From assembly GCF_910585845.1 (NCBI RefSeq), contig NZ_CAJUHF010000014.1:1-64000 (forward strand): a stretch of DNA of 64,000 nucleotides, given 5' to 3'. How positions within the stretch are numbered: position 1 is the first letter of the stretch; each line of letters begins with the position of its first letter. A model generated the notes under the pieces. The model was given only the letters and a program-made list of their open reading frames with translations. It had not been told where the DNA came from and made no database searches. Of the stretch, positions 55,700-64,000 are shown piece by piece. The stretch is from an uncultured Bacteroides sp. GTDB taxonomy: Bacteria; Bacteroidota; Bacteroidia; Bacteroidales; Bacteroidaceae. A program made the position numbers and the translations under genes.

Positions 55700-57487
55700 A
55701 TGAAAAACCACACACGCATCCATACGAAGCCATCGTCCCTGAAAGTTTGGGAAACAGGCTTATCCTTATTCTTCAGTACAGCCGTATGGCTCTTCTGGAA
55801 GATGGTCTATCCTGCCCATCTCCATTATCACGAACAGTACCAGCTTTTCCTGTTCGACATGGAATACTTTAAGGAGAGAATCGCCATTCCGGGCGGGGTG
55901 GCCGACTATATGGGCGAATTTCTGGTGCAGTTTTATTACCATACATGGATGGGAGCCACGATTTTGGCACTCCTGTTCATCGGTCTGCAACTTCTGACAT
56001 GGACTTTAGCGAAAAGGCTGAAAGCATCGGAAACCTATTATCCGTTGAGTTTTTTGCCGGTAATAGCCGTATGGCACTTTATGTGCGATGAGAATGCTAT
56101 GTTGTCGTTTACGGTTGCCCTGCTGATGACCTTGGTCTTCAACCATCTCTATACTCTCCTACACACCGGATGGAAACGCGCAGCGTACGTCCTGATAGGC
56201 TTCCCAATACTTCTCTGGATGGCAGGAGCGGCGCATCTCGTCTTCATGGGCTGGGTTATCATCAACGAACTGCATACTTGCATCAAGCAAAAGAAATACC
56301 TTCGGGGAATCGGTATCACGATAGGCATGTTGGCCTTGAAGGCAGGTTGTACGCTGCTGATAAGCATGCAAATACAAAATCCGGTCTACCAGTTAAGCGG
56401 TTTTCTGGGGTACTACCGCTTCCCGGCAGTGATCCCCCCTATGGAGATGACAATCATCCTTCTCTTCATCCTCCTCCCCTACCTGTTGGCAAGACTGCCC
56501 CAAATACATAAACATGCAGCCATCTGCATGGGCTTGCAAACTATAGCATTGGCAGTCATAAGTTATCCCTATATCCTTTCCGGATGCAATCTTGACAAGG
56601 AAGAGATTATGGAATACGACCAACTGGCGAGAAACCAACAATGGCACCGGATCATACAAAAGGCGGAAGCCAAATCTCCCGTCTCTCCCCTCAGTGTGAC
56701 GTGTCTGAATTTAGCCTTGGGCAAGACCGGAGAACTGGGTAGGATGTTCGAATTCTACCAGAATGGAACAGAAGGTCTAATGGCAAAATTCCAGCGCAAC
56801 TTTGTCACTCCGCTTCCCACAAGCGAGGTTTTATACCATTTGGGGATGATCAACGACGCGCAACGCTTTACCTTTGAAGCCATGGAAGCCATACCTAATT
56901 TCCGCAAAAGCGGACGTTGCTTCAAGCGGCTGAGTGAAACCAATCTGATTAACGGTCAGTATGAGGTGGCAGCCAAATACCTGCGCTTGTTAAGCAAGAC
57001 ATTGTTCTATAAGGAATGGGCAGAAGAGACCATGACTTACCTCTATGATGAAAACAAAATCAATGCCCATTCGGAATGGGGGCAGTTGCGGCAAATGAGA
57101 TACACAGAGAATTTCCTGTCCGAAAGCCACGATGCCGGCTTCCTGCTGGCACGTCTGTATGAGCAAAACCAAAAGAACCGGATGGCTTTCGAGTATCTGC
57201 TGGCATGCACCTTGCAACAACGCGACTTGCAAGGGTTCATGAAGTACTATTCCTAGGACGCAGACACCGGCCGCAACCCTATCCCACGCAGCCATCAGGA
57301 AGCGTTGGCATACGTATGGGGACAGATGCACAAGGATTTCCGGGACATGCCCTACGAATTGTCTCCGCAAGTCATACAGGGTGCCCAAGAGTTCATGCAG
57401 ATTTATACCTCACAGCCTAACAGACGGCAACTATTGCAAACCCGGTACAAAGATACCTTCTGGCACTACCTGTTAGTTAGAAAATAA
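55700..57487 (+). pseudogene. DUF6057-like membrane protein with in-frame TAG near the end
   Basis: One frame of 595 codons is broken only by TAG at codon 519 (57254-57256). The first 300 residues have about nine membrane helices (LSLFFSTAVWLFWKMVYPAH, ATILALLFIGLQLLTWTLAK, VFNHLYTLLHTGWKRAAYVL); the rest is a soluble helical region with repeats (ITYPYILSG, FYQNGTEGLMAKF). After the TAG, NPIPRSHQEALAYVWGQMHK and QEFMQIYTSQPNRRQLLQTR continue smoothly to TAA. I recall the family as DUF6057, usually next to the TolB-like gene that follows. Loss of the last 77 residues may or may not disable it. It starts 12 bp after the HTCS. Confidence 0.7.
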
Positions 57488-57496
57488 GAGAAGAAA

Positions 57497-58978
57497 ATGA
57501 AGAATTATTTGATTTGCCTATTATCGGTATGGCTGCTGACGGCATGCAGCCATTCGGTAAGCAACCCTGAGAAGACGAACAAATGCCCGGAAATATATCC
57601 TGACTACAAGGGAGTGACTATACCTGCCACCATCGCCCCGATGAACTTCAATTACATCGGTGGAGAACATGAACGCATAGACGTAACCGTGAAGGGAAGC
57701 AGAACCGGAGAAATACACATCAATGCCTCGACAGTCTCCTTCCCCGAAAAAGAATAGCACAACCTCCTGGCAGCCAACAAGGGAGACAGCCTGCTGTTTA
57801 CAGTATGCATCGAGAGCGAGGGAAGATGGAAGCAATATCTTCCTTTCACCATGTACGTCAGCGATGTGCCCATAGACTATGGAGTGGTCTACCGTAAAAT
57901 CGCTCCGGGGTATGAAGTATATGCCCAAATGGGAATCTACGAACGGGATCTTTCGTCCTTTGAGGAGCATGACCTGTTACAGAACACAATAGTACCGGGC
58001 ATGTGCCTGAACTGTCATGCTTTCAACCGGACAAATCCCAATCAGTTGAGCCTGCACATACGCGGACAGCACGGTGCAACCCTCATGCAGACAGAAGGAC
58101 ACCGTGAACTGCTCGACACCAAAACAGACTCCACCCTGTCGGCATGCGTCTATCCCTACTGGCATCCGGGAGGAAAATACATCGCCTACTCGGTGAACCA
58201 AACCACACAGTCCTTTCACGTAGCCAATGCGGGACGTATCGAGGTGATGGATATGGCATCGGATGTACTGGTGTACCGACCGGACACACACGAATTGCTA
58301 CAGTCTCCCCTATTGCAGAAAAAAGAGGCTTTTGAAACCTTTCCGGCATTCTCACCGGACGGGAGAAAACTATATTTCTGCTCTGCCACAAACAAACCCA
58401 TGCCAAAAAAGTATGACGAGATACGCTACAGTCTCTGCTGCATAGACTTCAATCCGGACAACGGTACGTTTGGCGAACGTGTAGACACCCTAATCCATGC
58501 AGAAAGATTGAAAAAGAGCATCTCCTTTCCACGCCCTTCCTATGACGGAAAGTACATCATGTTCACCTTGTCCGACTATGGCAACTTCTCCATCTGGCAC
58601 AAAGAAGCGGATTTATGGCTACTGAACCTTCAAGAGGGCAGCATGCGTGCCATCGACGAGGTGAACAGCGACAATACGGAAAGCTATCACAGCTGGAGCA
58701 GCAACTCACGATGGTTCGTGTTCAGTAGCCGGCGTGACGACGGACTATACACCCGGTTATACCTGGCACACATAGGAGCGGACGGGCATGTAAGCAAACC
58801 TTTCATGCTGCCTCAAAAGAATCCACAGGAATATTACGATCGGCTGATCTACTCATACAACGTACCGGAGTTTACCAACCAGCCCATACAGTTGGAACAT
58901 CGTCAGATAGAGAACGAGATTGTGTCCGGCAGACGCGTAAAAGTAAAGGTAAGGCCTTGTCCGAAACAACTCGATTAA
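57497..58978 (+). pseudogene. TolB-like propeller lipoprotein with in-frame TAG at codon 87
   Basis: One frame of 493 codons is broken only by TAG at 57755-57757. The start (MKNYLICLLSVWLLTACSHS) has a lipobox. After the TAG: HNLLAANKGDSLLFTVCIES, a CLNCHAF motif (CxxCH, possible haem c attachment), AYSVNQTTQSFHVANAGRIE, FPAFSPDGRKLYFCSATNKP and a WSSNSRWFVFSSRRDDGLYT propeller end. In relatives the position of the TAG is, as I remember, a Trp (FPEKEW-H), so TGG to TAG is a one-base change. The stop would remove over 80% of the protein, so the gene is dead unless read through. Confidence 0.75.
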
Positions 58979-58993
58979 TACAGAGAAAAGGGC

Positions 58994-59060
58994 AAAAAAA
59001 AGGCTATCTATCCCAGACAGCCAATCTTTGTTAACCTTAAATCTAATACTATGAAAAACA
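58994..59060 (-). ncRNA. Small RNA candidate with own promoter and terminator
   Basis: Downstream of a consensus minus-strand promoter, about 67 bases run to a clear intrinsic terminator: GGCTGTCT (59022-59015) and AGATAGCC (59009-59002) form a stem with one G-T pair and loop GGGAT, then eight Us (59001-58994). The 5' part (CATAGTATTAGATTTAAGGT) is single-stranded. The layout recalls the short paralogous sRNAs of Bacteroides (Bacteroidales-1 type), but I cannot confirm family membership. Confidence 0.7.
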
Positions 59061-59065
59061 CGTTG

Positions 59066-59096
59066 CAAAGATACGGACTTTCGGGATATCTCCAAA
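59066..59096 (-). promoter_or_regulatory. Perfect Bacteroides promoter for the small RNA
   Basis: Minus strand: TTTG (59096-59093), exactly 19 bases, TATCTTTG (59073-59066). Both boxes and the spacing match the consensus TTTG-N19-TAnnTTTG, the best promoter in the window. Expected start of RNA is around 59058-59061. Confidence 0.85.
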
Positions 59097-59340
59097 CTTT
59101 CAGAGCAAAACAAGAAGTTTTATAACATGGTTTAATAGAATAAAGAATGTTATTAACGATCCACTAACTTAATGTTAATAATTTTATTGGCTATTTCCGA
59201 CTATTGAATTACTCATATTCCACTGTTGTCCCTGCCCATAATATATTATCCATACCCATGATATAGTTAACGTCAGCCCGATACAATTTAAACAGTACAA
59301 GGCAAAGGCAAAACTATTGGCGGAATTAAATAGATAAAAC

Positions 59341-59448
59341 TCTAAGAAGGTGTGCCAAAACACCTTTTTTAAGAAAATCACCCCTGCCACAGCTATTTGT
59401 GACAAGAGTGATTCTTTCAATTCGGGCATTATGCCACACCTTCTTAGA
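59341..59448. repeat. Convergent-end hairpin element, copy B
   Basis: Outer arms TCTAAGAAGGTGTGCCA (59341-59357) and TGCCACACCTTCTTAGA (59432-59448, one mismatch). Inside are six Ts, AAGAAAATCA, the inner stem TGCCACA...TGTGACA with loop GCTATT (59392-59397), and GATTCTTTCAATTCGGGCAT. All flanking words match copy A at 16816-16912 in the same direction; the loop is the reverse complement of copy A's AATAGC. Confidence 0.8.
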
Positions 59449-59480
59449 GGAATAAACGTAAACTTCAGACGCTCCGAAAC

Positions 59481-59590
59481 GGACGATTTTGCCTCATGAG
59501 ACAAATGATTTTGGCTCGTGAGACGAATAAATTCATCCCATGAGATGATTTTTCTCAGCTCACGAGACGATTTTATTCAGCTCACGAGCC
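59481..59590. repeat. Five degenerate 22-bp units
   Basis: Units start at 59481, 59503, 59525, 59547 and 59569. Each has the form GATTTT followed by CTCATGAGAC or CTCACGAGAC. CATGAG, CGTGAG and CACGAG alternate, and the CTCATGAG core is palindromic. Confidence 0.7.
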
Positions 59591-59655
59591 AAATTTAGGA
59601 GAAAAAACTCTATGAGGAGGATGGACTCTTTTCCAAGCGTCACAACAAGCAACTA

Positions 59656-60528
59656 TCAGTCTTTAGCCTGATGTACAGTCAGTTGTGGGAAGGGGAAACC
59701 AATACCCTCCTTATTGAATACAGAGTAAATAGTCTTATTCATATCAAAATAAACACCCCAATAGTCCTCACTTTTCACCCACACACGGATAATGACATTC
59801 ACACTACTTGCATCGAGTGCATGAAGGGCAACGAAAGGTTCCGGATCGGTAAGTATCCGCTGATCTTCGGCTATAATACGACGGGTAGTCTCTTCTACCT
59901 TATCATAATTCTCGCCATACTCTACGCCAATCACCCACTCTACGCGACGGGTGCTTTCGCGGCTGTAGTTGGTCACCGTACCACTACTCAGGGCACCGTT
60001 CGGAATGTAAATCACTTTATTGTCTCCCGTTACCAATATCGTATGGAAGATTTGAATCTCACGTACCGTACCCGTCACTCCCTGGCTTTCGATCAAATCT
60101 CCAACCTTGTAAGGACGAAGCAACAATACGATCAGACCGCCGGCAAAGTTCTGCAGGTTTCCCGACAATGCCATACCGATAGCTACACCGGCAGATGCCA
60201 GCAAGGCTGCAAACGAAGTAGTCTCTACCCCTAACTTACTGATAACGGCTACAATCAACAGAATAGTCAGCAGAATATTCACCAAGCTCTTGACGAAACT
60301 CTGAATACTGGCATCTATACGACGCTTTGCCAACAATCGAGCGACCATCTTATTAAGGAAAGAGATCAAGAAACGACCGACTATGAAAATCAACACGGCA
60401 CCAATGATACGCCCACCGGCACTTACCCCCCAATCTATCAATTGCTGAAGAAGGATTTGCAACTTACTGAAACCGTCTCCCACTACTGTCTCCGTAAGAG
60501 GAGCTGCTGTTTGTAATAATAATGACAT
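59656..60528 (-). CDS. MscS family mechanosensitive channel
   Basis: A 290-residue small-conductance channel that opens under membrane tension and protects from osmotic shock. Helices: RIIGAVLIFIVGRFLISFLN, LVNILLTILLIVAVISKLGV, and the pore helix SFAALLASAGVAIGMALSGN with NLQNFAGGLIVLLLRPYKVG after it (the MscS hallmark). The C-terminal cytosolic vestibule follows (IYIPNGALSSGTVTNYSREST). The size equals the E. coli channel (286). It is alone, convergent with the TolB-like gene. Confidence 0.95.
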   Translation of the reverse strand: MSLLLQTAAPLTETVVGDGFSKLQILLQQLIDWGVSAGGRIIGAVLIFIVGRFLISFLNKMVARLLAKRRIDASIQSFVKSLVNILLTILLIVAVISKLGVETTSFAALLASAGVAIGMALSGNLQNFAGGLIVLLLRPYKVGDLIESQGVTGTVREIQIFHTILVTGDNKVIYIPNGALSSGTVTNYSRESTRRVEWVIGVEYGENYDKVEETTRRIIAEDQRILTDPEPFVALHALDASSVNVIIRVWVKSEDYWGVYFDMNKTIYSVFNKEGIGFPFPQLTVHQAKD

Positions 60529-60620
60529 AATATTATTTGTTTGATGTTAATAAAAAAGTCTTAAAGCAAAATAGAAAACATTCTTCTGGCTTTTAACTCC
60601 TGGCCGCCTTGTCGGCTGCT

Positions 60621-60660
60621 AACTCCTGTTGACTCCTGCTAACTCCTGTTGGCTCCTGAA
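60621..60660. repeat. Four 10-bp units (AACTCCTGTT type)
   Basis: AACTCCTGTT, GACTCCTGCT, AACTCCTGTT and GGCTCCTGAA follow each other exactly; a further AACTCCTGGC stands at 60595. On the minus strand this is AGGAGT-rich and lies upstream of MscS. Confidence 0.75.
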
Positions 60661-60790
60661 ATCCTTGGTCGAAAATATTTCCTGTTTGCAAAAATAACAA
60701 ATATATCCGACGATTCGTTCACGGGAATTACTTATTTCGACGAAAGTACTCATTCCCTGCCCTATACATAGCAATTTCGAAAACAAATAA

Positions 60791-60822
60791 AAAGAGTGTA
60801 CCTGCAAAAACAAGTACACCCT
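60791..60822 (-). terminator. Terminator of the GH30 gene
   Basis: On the minus strand GGTGTACTTG and CAGGTACACTC form a hairpin around TTTTTG, followed by TTTTTATTTG. It lies 35 bp after the GH30 stop and closes the second glycan locus. Confidence 0.8.
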
Positions 60823-60856
60823 CCCGCATTATACCATTAGTACTCTACAAGAAAAA

Positions 60857-62338
60857 TCACTTCATGCAGAACGTATTAAAAGAATGTGCCTGCAAGGTTA
60901 CATCCAAATATTTGTTTCTCAACTTTACAGTCAGCTGACGTGCTTCGTCATTAAAATTGCCGGCAACTACCAGATATTTATTCTCCGGTGTAAGGAATAC
61001 CATGACAGGCAACCAATCTTCATCCCTCTCCTTATAGTTCAGCACTTTCGTTCCCGAAACAACTTTATTACTGAAATGTTTCACCGCATAATATTCCGGA
61101 GTATAGGTAGCAGAACCACTTTTAGAATCCACCCGAATCAGTGCATTCTGCTTCCAGCCCCAGCTGCTCTTTCCTTCATCGCACAAGATTGCATTCCAAA
61201 AAGTGTACTCCTCACAGCCATTCCCTAAATAATGGTTAATCAAATGGAACGTCTTTTCGGCAGCCTTCCAGTCGAATGTACCTGAGCCACATTCGTTCTC
61301 CGTCTGCATATACTTATAGTTAGGATACTTCTTACGGATTTCCGGAAGAATCTGTCCGCCCCACCATTGGAAACCGATACCTTCTACAGCATCTTTCATG
61401 CGCGGGTCGGAAAGAATCTTCTCTACCAATTCGATGCGGTTCGTATTGAGCGTACCCAAGTAGAGCTGTACATCGGGATGCTGCTGCTTCAATGTCGGAG
61501 CAAAATATTCCACATTGAAACGGATGATCCCTTCGGGTGTCCATGCACAAGCCGGATAGATGGAATAGGCCCACGGCTCATTCTGGAACATGACTCTGGA
61601 AATGTCGATTCCCTCTTCCTTATATGCCGATACGAATTTGCAGAAATAATTGGCATACGTCTGCAAATAGCGCGGGTCCTGAATAAAATAATCGTTGGCT
61701 GCCACCTGTTTGGGATAAAATCTCTTATCAAGATTGCTCACTCCCTCATAAAGAGCTATTTCAGCCTCGGCAGACAACTGGTTTACACCGAGCTTGTGCT
61801 TCACGGAATAATAATGATTCACCTTCATCCAAGAAGGAGGCGACCAGGGAGAAGCCCAAAAAGCAATATCGGGATTCACCAATTTGGCTCTCTTTATATA
61901 AGGTATAAGTGTCGTCTTATCGCGATCAATATTAAAATACTTCAATTGGAAGTCACCCGGCACTTCATCACAACTATACCAATCACGCGCATAATCGTTA
62001 GCATTCATAGGAATACGCCCCATCGAGAAACGCAAGTCGCCATTTGGGGAGAACAGGTCGTTCAGTACGGCATCCTGCTGCTTTAAAGGCAGCATATTGA
62101 GCGCGTCCCAGCCTAACTCATTAAAACAGGTCCCCCATTTCTTGAACACCTGAATACTTTGGGTTGCATCAGCCACCAACAACGGTGTGTTTTGCGTACT
62201 TGTTTGCAACTTCGTTTTCGTCTCACGCCATACATCACCCTCCGTACTGCTGATCCAAGTGACCGACTGAGCGTGAATCGTAGAAAAGCCTGCCAACAGA
62301 CTTCCTAACAGACATAATTTCTTCAATTTAGTTTTCAT
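60857..62338 (-). CDS. GH30 family glycosidase, exported
   Basis: The start at ATG 62338 (MKTKLKKLCLLGSLLAGFST) gives a signal peptide ending near HAQ and 493 residues; an upstream in-frame extension of 44 residues lacks signal-peptide character. GH30 blocks: FKKWGTCFNELGWDALNML, RFSMGRIPMNANDYARDWYS, FWASPWSPPSWMKVN, the acid/base Glu254 in VMFQNEPWA and the nucleophile Glu347 in YMQTENECGSG. It is close to glucosylceramidase and beta-1,6-glucanase types; the product is probably beta-glucose or related. It follows the SusE-like and SusD genes. Confidence 0.93.
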   Translation of the reverse strand: MKTKLKKLCLLGSLLAGFSTIHAQSVTWISSTEGDVWRETKTKLQTSTQNTPLLVADATQSIQVFKKWGTCFNELGWDALNMLPLKQQDAVLNDLFSPNGDLRFSMGRIPMNANDYARDWYSCDEVPGDFQLKYFNIDRDKTTLIPYIKRAKLVNPDIAFWASPWSPPSWMKVNHYYSVKHKLGVNQLSAEAEIALYEGVSNLDKRFYPKQVAANDYFIQDPRYLQTYANYFCKFVSAYKEEGIDISRVMFQNEPWAYSIYPACAWTPEGIIRFNVEYFAPTLKQQHPDVQLYLGTLNTNRIELVEKILSDPRMKDAVEGIGFQWWGGQILPEIRKKYPNYKYMQTENECGSGTFDWKAAEKTFHLINHYLGNGCEEYTFWNAILCDEGKSSWGWKQNALIRVDSKSGSATYTPEYYAVKHFSNKVVSGTKVLNYKERDEDWLPVMVFLTPENKYLVVAGNFNDEARQLTVKLRNKYLDVTLQAHSFNTFCMK

Positions 62339-62480
62339 ATTTTTTTTTATTATAACATATTTGGCTTGACTTTCAAAGAAGTATGGATTTAAGCTTTCTG
62401 ATTCAGAAAGAGCAAAGAAAGCGGAAAAAGTCTCTCCAAAAGGATGAGATCCTTCTCCGCTTCTTATCACTTACATTATT

Positions 62481-63424
62481 TTAGTTATTCTCCCACTCTG
62501 AGGCAAAGTCTACTCCCGGAAATGCAAGGTAAAGCCAATAATAGCCTGTTCCCCAATCAATCTTTGCTTCAGCGCTATACCAATAAGGCACTATAGTAAA
62601 AAGTTCAATTTCACCGTCATTGCCGAATCGAGCATAGCTCTCTTCATCATATCCGGCATAGTTGCTACCTAGTTGAGACGGATAATACCCTTTTATATCA
62701 TATCCATTATAGGATAAATTTATATAAATCGGACTCTCCCAAGATACATAGCCGTCTTTATTCAAGGTAAATTCCAAATACTCCGTTTGGGTTCCAAAAC
62801 CATAATTATAACTAGACCAATCCTCCATAAGATCACCATCCAACCGTTCTTTCGTATAAGGACTCTTAATGCGGTAAATAGGAGCATCATCACGTTTCTC
62901 GATAGTAACTTCATCCCAGAACCAAAATACTTCATCAACCCATTGTCCTTTTCCTATCTCGTTCCATATAATCGGCTTGATCCGAGTACAGGTATAGACA
63001 TAATTGGTGTATTCGCTAAATTTATCCATCTCCGCCTCATCCAATCCAAGTTTCAGGACATAGGATTATCATAACCCGCATTATCGAAACTAATGGTAAT
63101 ATCTGCTTTACTGGCTCCGGCTTCAAAGCTTACCGTCTGTGGAACGGTGAACACATTATCATCGTTGTTCAGCACCACGATAGAATAAGTAGCTGCTGCA
63201 TCCGTTTTCCCACGATAGACCGAAATAACGTCAGTAGTGGAGGCCGTTGGTTGAATTGTCATTATTTTCGTATTATTCACACCGAAAGTAAGTTCAGGAC
63301 CACTGTCAGCCAAAGGCTTCAACGCCTCCTGATAATCTATCGGATCGTTGCTACAGGAAACCAACATCCCGCAAATGCTCCATAATAAGAGCAGATACAA
63401 ATATTTATTATTCAATAATTTCAT
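62481..63424 (-). pseudogene. SusE-like (DUF1735-type) surface lipoprotein, frameshifted
   Basis: The first frame (63424-63053) starts MKLLNNKYLYLLLLWSICGM with lipobox VSC, then a DUF1735-like domain (TDVISVYRGKTDAAATYSIV, FTVPQTVSFEAGASKADITI). It ends too soon at DNAGYDNPMS. One missing T near 63058-63062 (CCTATG for CCTTATG) would join it to YVLKLGLDEAEMDKFSEYTN and the second frame to 62481, which includes the region GYYWLYLAFPGVDFASEWEN. Joined, it is about 310 residues, fitting a surface glycan-binding protein encoded after SusD. Real mutation and sequencing error cannot be separated here. Confidence 0.72.
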
Positions 63425-63454
63425 ATCATTTGTATTTTAATAAATTATGGTATA

Positions 63455-64000
63455 TTACCAACCCGGATTCTGTTCCAAATTAGGATTCTTATACCTTTCG
63501 GTATTAGAAATCGGGTAAAAGTACAGTTTGTCGGTGATGGTACGGGTCTCATACAGGAATCTGTCATATTGAAAACTATCGCCCACCTTTTGTACTTTCA
63601 CACTATAAATCTCAGCAGTCTTGTCCAACTCCTTCCAACGACGTATATCCCAGAAACGATGTCCTTCGAATGCCAACTCCACACGGCGCTCGTTTTTCAA
63701 CCGTTTCAGAAACTCAACGTCTGTCATACCTGCTGCCAAAGGTGGCATATTCACATCCGAACGTTGGCGAATCTGATTAACAGCATCACGGGCACTTAAT
63801 GGGAACTCCGCATCCGTGTAGTCCGGATTGTGGAAAGCGTTGACCATTGCTTCCGCATAATTCAACAACACTTCAGCATAACGGAACAGCACCCAGTTAT
63901 GACGTGCTGATGTTGTCTGAGAACCAGAAGCAAAGCTGATATCTTTATTCACATACTTACGCAGATAGTAACCGGTTGTAGTGGCATTGGTCAATGGCAG
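63455..64000 (-). CDS. SusD-like protein, C-terminal part (cut by window end)
   Basis: Only the last 180 or so residues are inside the window; the frame stays open to base 64000. SusD features: WVLFRYAEVLLNYAEAMVNA, RDAVNQIRQRSDVNMPPLAA, LKRLKNERRVELAFEGHRFW, DIRRWKELDKTAEIY and the ending NPNLEQNPGW. It belongs to the second glycan locus with the SusE-like and GH30 genes; the SusC partner should lie beyond the window. Confidence 0.93.
   Translation of the reverse strand: MPLTNATTTGYYLRKYVNKDISFASGSQTTSARHNWVLFRYAEVLLNYAEAMVNAFHNPDYTDAEFPLSARDAVNQIRQRSDVNMPPLAAGMTDVEFLKRLKNERRVELAFEGHRFWDIRRWKELDKTAEIYSVKVQKVGDSFQYDRFLYETRTITDKLYFYPISNTERYKNPNLEQNPGW

Larger units (their letters stand above)
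58979..59655. other. Gene-free region with sRNA candidate, hairpin element and 22-bp array
   Basis: It lies between the convergent TolB-like and MscS genes. In order: small-RNA candidate (58994-59060, minus) and its promoter; an AT-rich part 59100-59340 without features; copy B of the convergent-end element; a stretch AAACGTAAACTTCAGACGCT (from about 59454) like the last unit of the 46071 array; and the degenerate 22-bp array. The frames at 59184-59504 and 58853-59113 (minus) follow these elements and are not protein-like. Confidence 0.65.
60529..60856. other. 328-bp gene-free region with 10-bp repeats and a terminator
   Basis: It contains four tandem 10-bp units at 60621-60660, an AT-rich part, and the minus-strand terminator of the GH30 gene at 60791-60822. 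The MscS promoter must be here, but I see no consensus copy. Confidence 0.55.

Noticed and set aside
59051..59125. 24-codon frame starting MKNTLQRYGL
   Set aside because: It overlaps the promoter of the small RNA on the other strand and is explained by that; there is no clear ribosome-binding site.
59184..59504. Minus-strand frame of 106 codons
   Set aside because: It runs through the hairpin element copy B and AT-rich spacer; composition is not protein-like.

Overview
The window is chromosomal DNA from a gut-type Bacteroides (order Bacteroidales). The evidence is the gene order purM-prfA-pyrF, an LpxC-FabZ fusion, SusC/SusD pairs, a hybrid two-component sensor (HTCS), and promoters of the Bacteroides form TTTG-N19-TAnnTTTG. 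I cannot name the species. All functions are read from sequence motifs; no database search was run.

Layout. 1-2.4 kb is a graveyard of broken genes: an AlbA/RecG-like regulator with an in-frame TAG, the first 32 codons of an Abi-like gene, an unidentified minus-strand remnant and a cut PD-(D/E)XK transposase. It abuts the purM promoter. 2.4-16.8 kb is an intact housekeeping block on the plus strand: purM, two small membrane proteins, prfA, a DUF4153 membrane protein, pyrF, an acetyltransferase, an M48 protease, an HD hydrolase, the lipid A genes lpxD, lpxC-fabZ and lpxA, a pRiA4b ORF-3-like protein and miaA. 16.9-25.4 kb holds a BlaI repressor with an M56 sensor protease fused to TonB-like and plug-like domains, a hemerythrin plus LuxR-type regulator pair, an SPFH/hydrolase/RHH cluster and an EamA transporter.

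25.5-59 kb is a large glycan-utilisation locus. On the minus strand, in transcription order, come a GH43-like protein, GH84, SusC, SusD, GH127, a glycerophosphodiester phosphodiesterase (GDPD), an MGH1/GH37-like enzyme, an SGNH esterase, GH36, GH3, a NAGPA phosphodiester glycosidase, a broken beta-helix protein, a GH92 scrap and a broken GH3. On the plus strand come GH2, the HTCS, and two genes each carrying an in-frame TAG (a DUF6057 membrane protein and a TolB-like lipoprotein). The HTCS presumably senses an oligosaccharide and controls the locus. Two phosphodiester-acting families among the sugar hydrolases make the substrate unusual. 59.6-64 kb has an MscS channel, then a second locus on the minus strand: SusD (cut by the window end), a frameshifted SusE-like lipoprotein and GH30.

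Between genes there is much structured DNA: a 175-bp foldback after pyrF, two copies of a convergent-end hairpin whose inner loop is inverted between copies, a 37-bp perfect inverted repeat, several tandem arrays with periods of 10-11 or 21-23 bp, and a strong small-RNA candidate at about 59.0 kb with a consensus promoter and terminator. Reading-frame breaks are confined to the left graveyard and the glycan loci; the housekeeping block has none.
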